Of a stretch of 5,920 bases of DNA, positions 5,862 through 5,920 are shown in pieces; position 1 is the stretch's first letter; the number at the start of each line of letters is the position of its first letter. The notes below the pieces were generated by a model. It was not told the DNA's origin and searched no databases. It saw only the letters and a program-made list of their open reading frames with translations. The DNA is from Comamonas sp. lk (GTDB lineage Bacteria > Pseudomonadota > Gammaproteobacteria > Burkholderiales > Burkholderiaceae_C). Made by a program: the position numbers and the translations under genes. The stretch spans positions 1 through 5,920 of the forward strand of contig CAMDHL010000147.1 in assembly GCA_945898105.1 (NCBI GenBank). The letters run 5' to 3'.

Positions 5862-5920
5862 ATGCAATCAATTTCGACTCTTCCCCAGACGCCTGCGGTG
5901 GCCGTACCCATGAGCGCCCA
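5862..5920 (+). CDS. nrdA: Probable class Ia ribonucleotide reductase large subunit, N-terminal fragment (runs off window)
   Basis: Only 19 codons plus two bases are visible, beginning MQSISTLPQTPAVAVPMSA. NrdA reduces ribonucleoside diphosphates to deoxyribonucleotides with NrdB. The identification rests mainly on context: two NrdR boxes and a promoter lie directly upstream. The short Ser/Thr/Pro/Ala-rich N-terminus beginning MQ also resembles, from memory, the low-complexity leader of burkholderial NrdA ahead of the ATP-cone. No conserved NrdA domain falls within the window. The ATG at 5862 has no clear Shine-Dalgarno, only A-rich sequence; ATG 5910 is in frame and is an alternative start. 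Another nrd gene, such as nrdB, nrdJ or nrdD, cannot be excluded from these residues. Confidence 0.6.
   Translation, partial: MQSISTLPQTPAVAVPMSA

Noticed and set aside
5635..5913. 92-residue open frame at the right end, + strand
   Set aside because: It runs through the terminator, both NrdR boxes, the promoter and the leader, has an odd basic composition, and resembles no known protein.
1..5920. Mobile element, prophage, defence system or CRISPR array
   Set aside because: Every sizeable gene is a recognisable chromosomal family member; I see no transposase, integrase, repeat array or attachment-site duplication of the tRNA 3' end.

Overview
The window looks like an ordinary chromosomal housekeeping segment of a betaproteobacterium, most likely order Burkholderiales and perhaps Comamonadaceae-like. 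This is inferred from protein flavour (Ffh, MiaB, AmpD, a PP0621-type small protein) and gene order, because no rRNA or species marker is present. Base composition is moderately GC-rich. I see no insertion sequence, phage gene, CRISPR array or toxin-antitoxin pair.

Left part (1-2226, + strand): an elongator tRNA-Met (CAT) is followed at once by a strong UUCG-capped intrinsic terminator. After about 220 bases with no convincing gene comes miaB (tRNA 2-methylthio-adenosine modification). A small exported Blc-type lipocalin follows 4 bases later, with its ribosome binding site inside the last codons of miaB, so the two are probably co-transcribed.

Middle (2227-3808): a short convergent gap precedes ffh on the minus strand, which encodes the complete protein subunit of the signal recognition particle. 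Its start faces a divergent gene across 81 bases.

Right part (3809-5461, + strand): ypjD/ccsA-like membrane protein, a 73-residue membrane-anchored Cys-motif protein (ATGA overlap) and ampD (37-base gap) form a likely operon.

Right end (5462-5920): about 400 bases without a gene. It holds nested inverted repeats, an intrinsic terminator near 5660-5687, and then a compact regulatory region. Two NrdR-type palindromes lie 32 bp apart start to start. A good sigma-70 promoter (TTGCCA, 17 bp, TATAGT) runs between and into them. A reading frame beginning at 5862 runs off the window and is probably the start of nrdA, the class Ia ribonucleotide reductase large subunit. The NrdR operator-promoter is the most informative non-coding signal here. 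I found no clearly new biological system.
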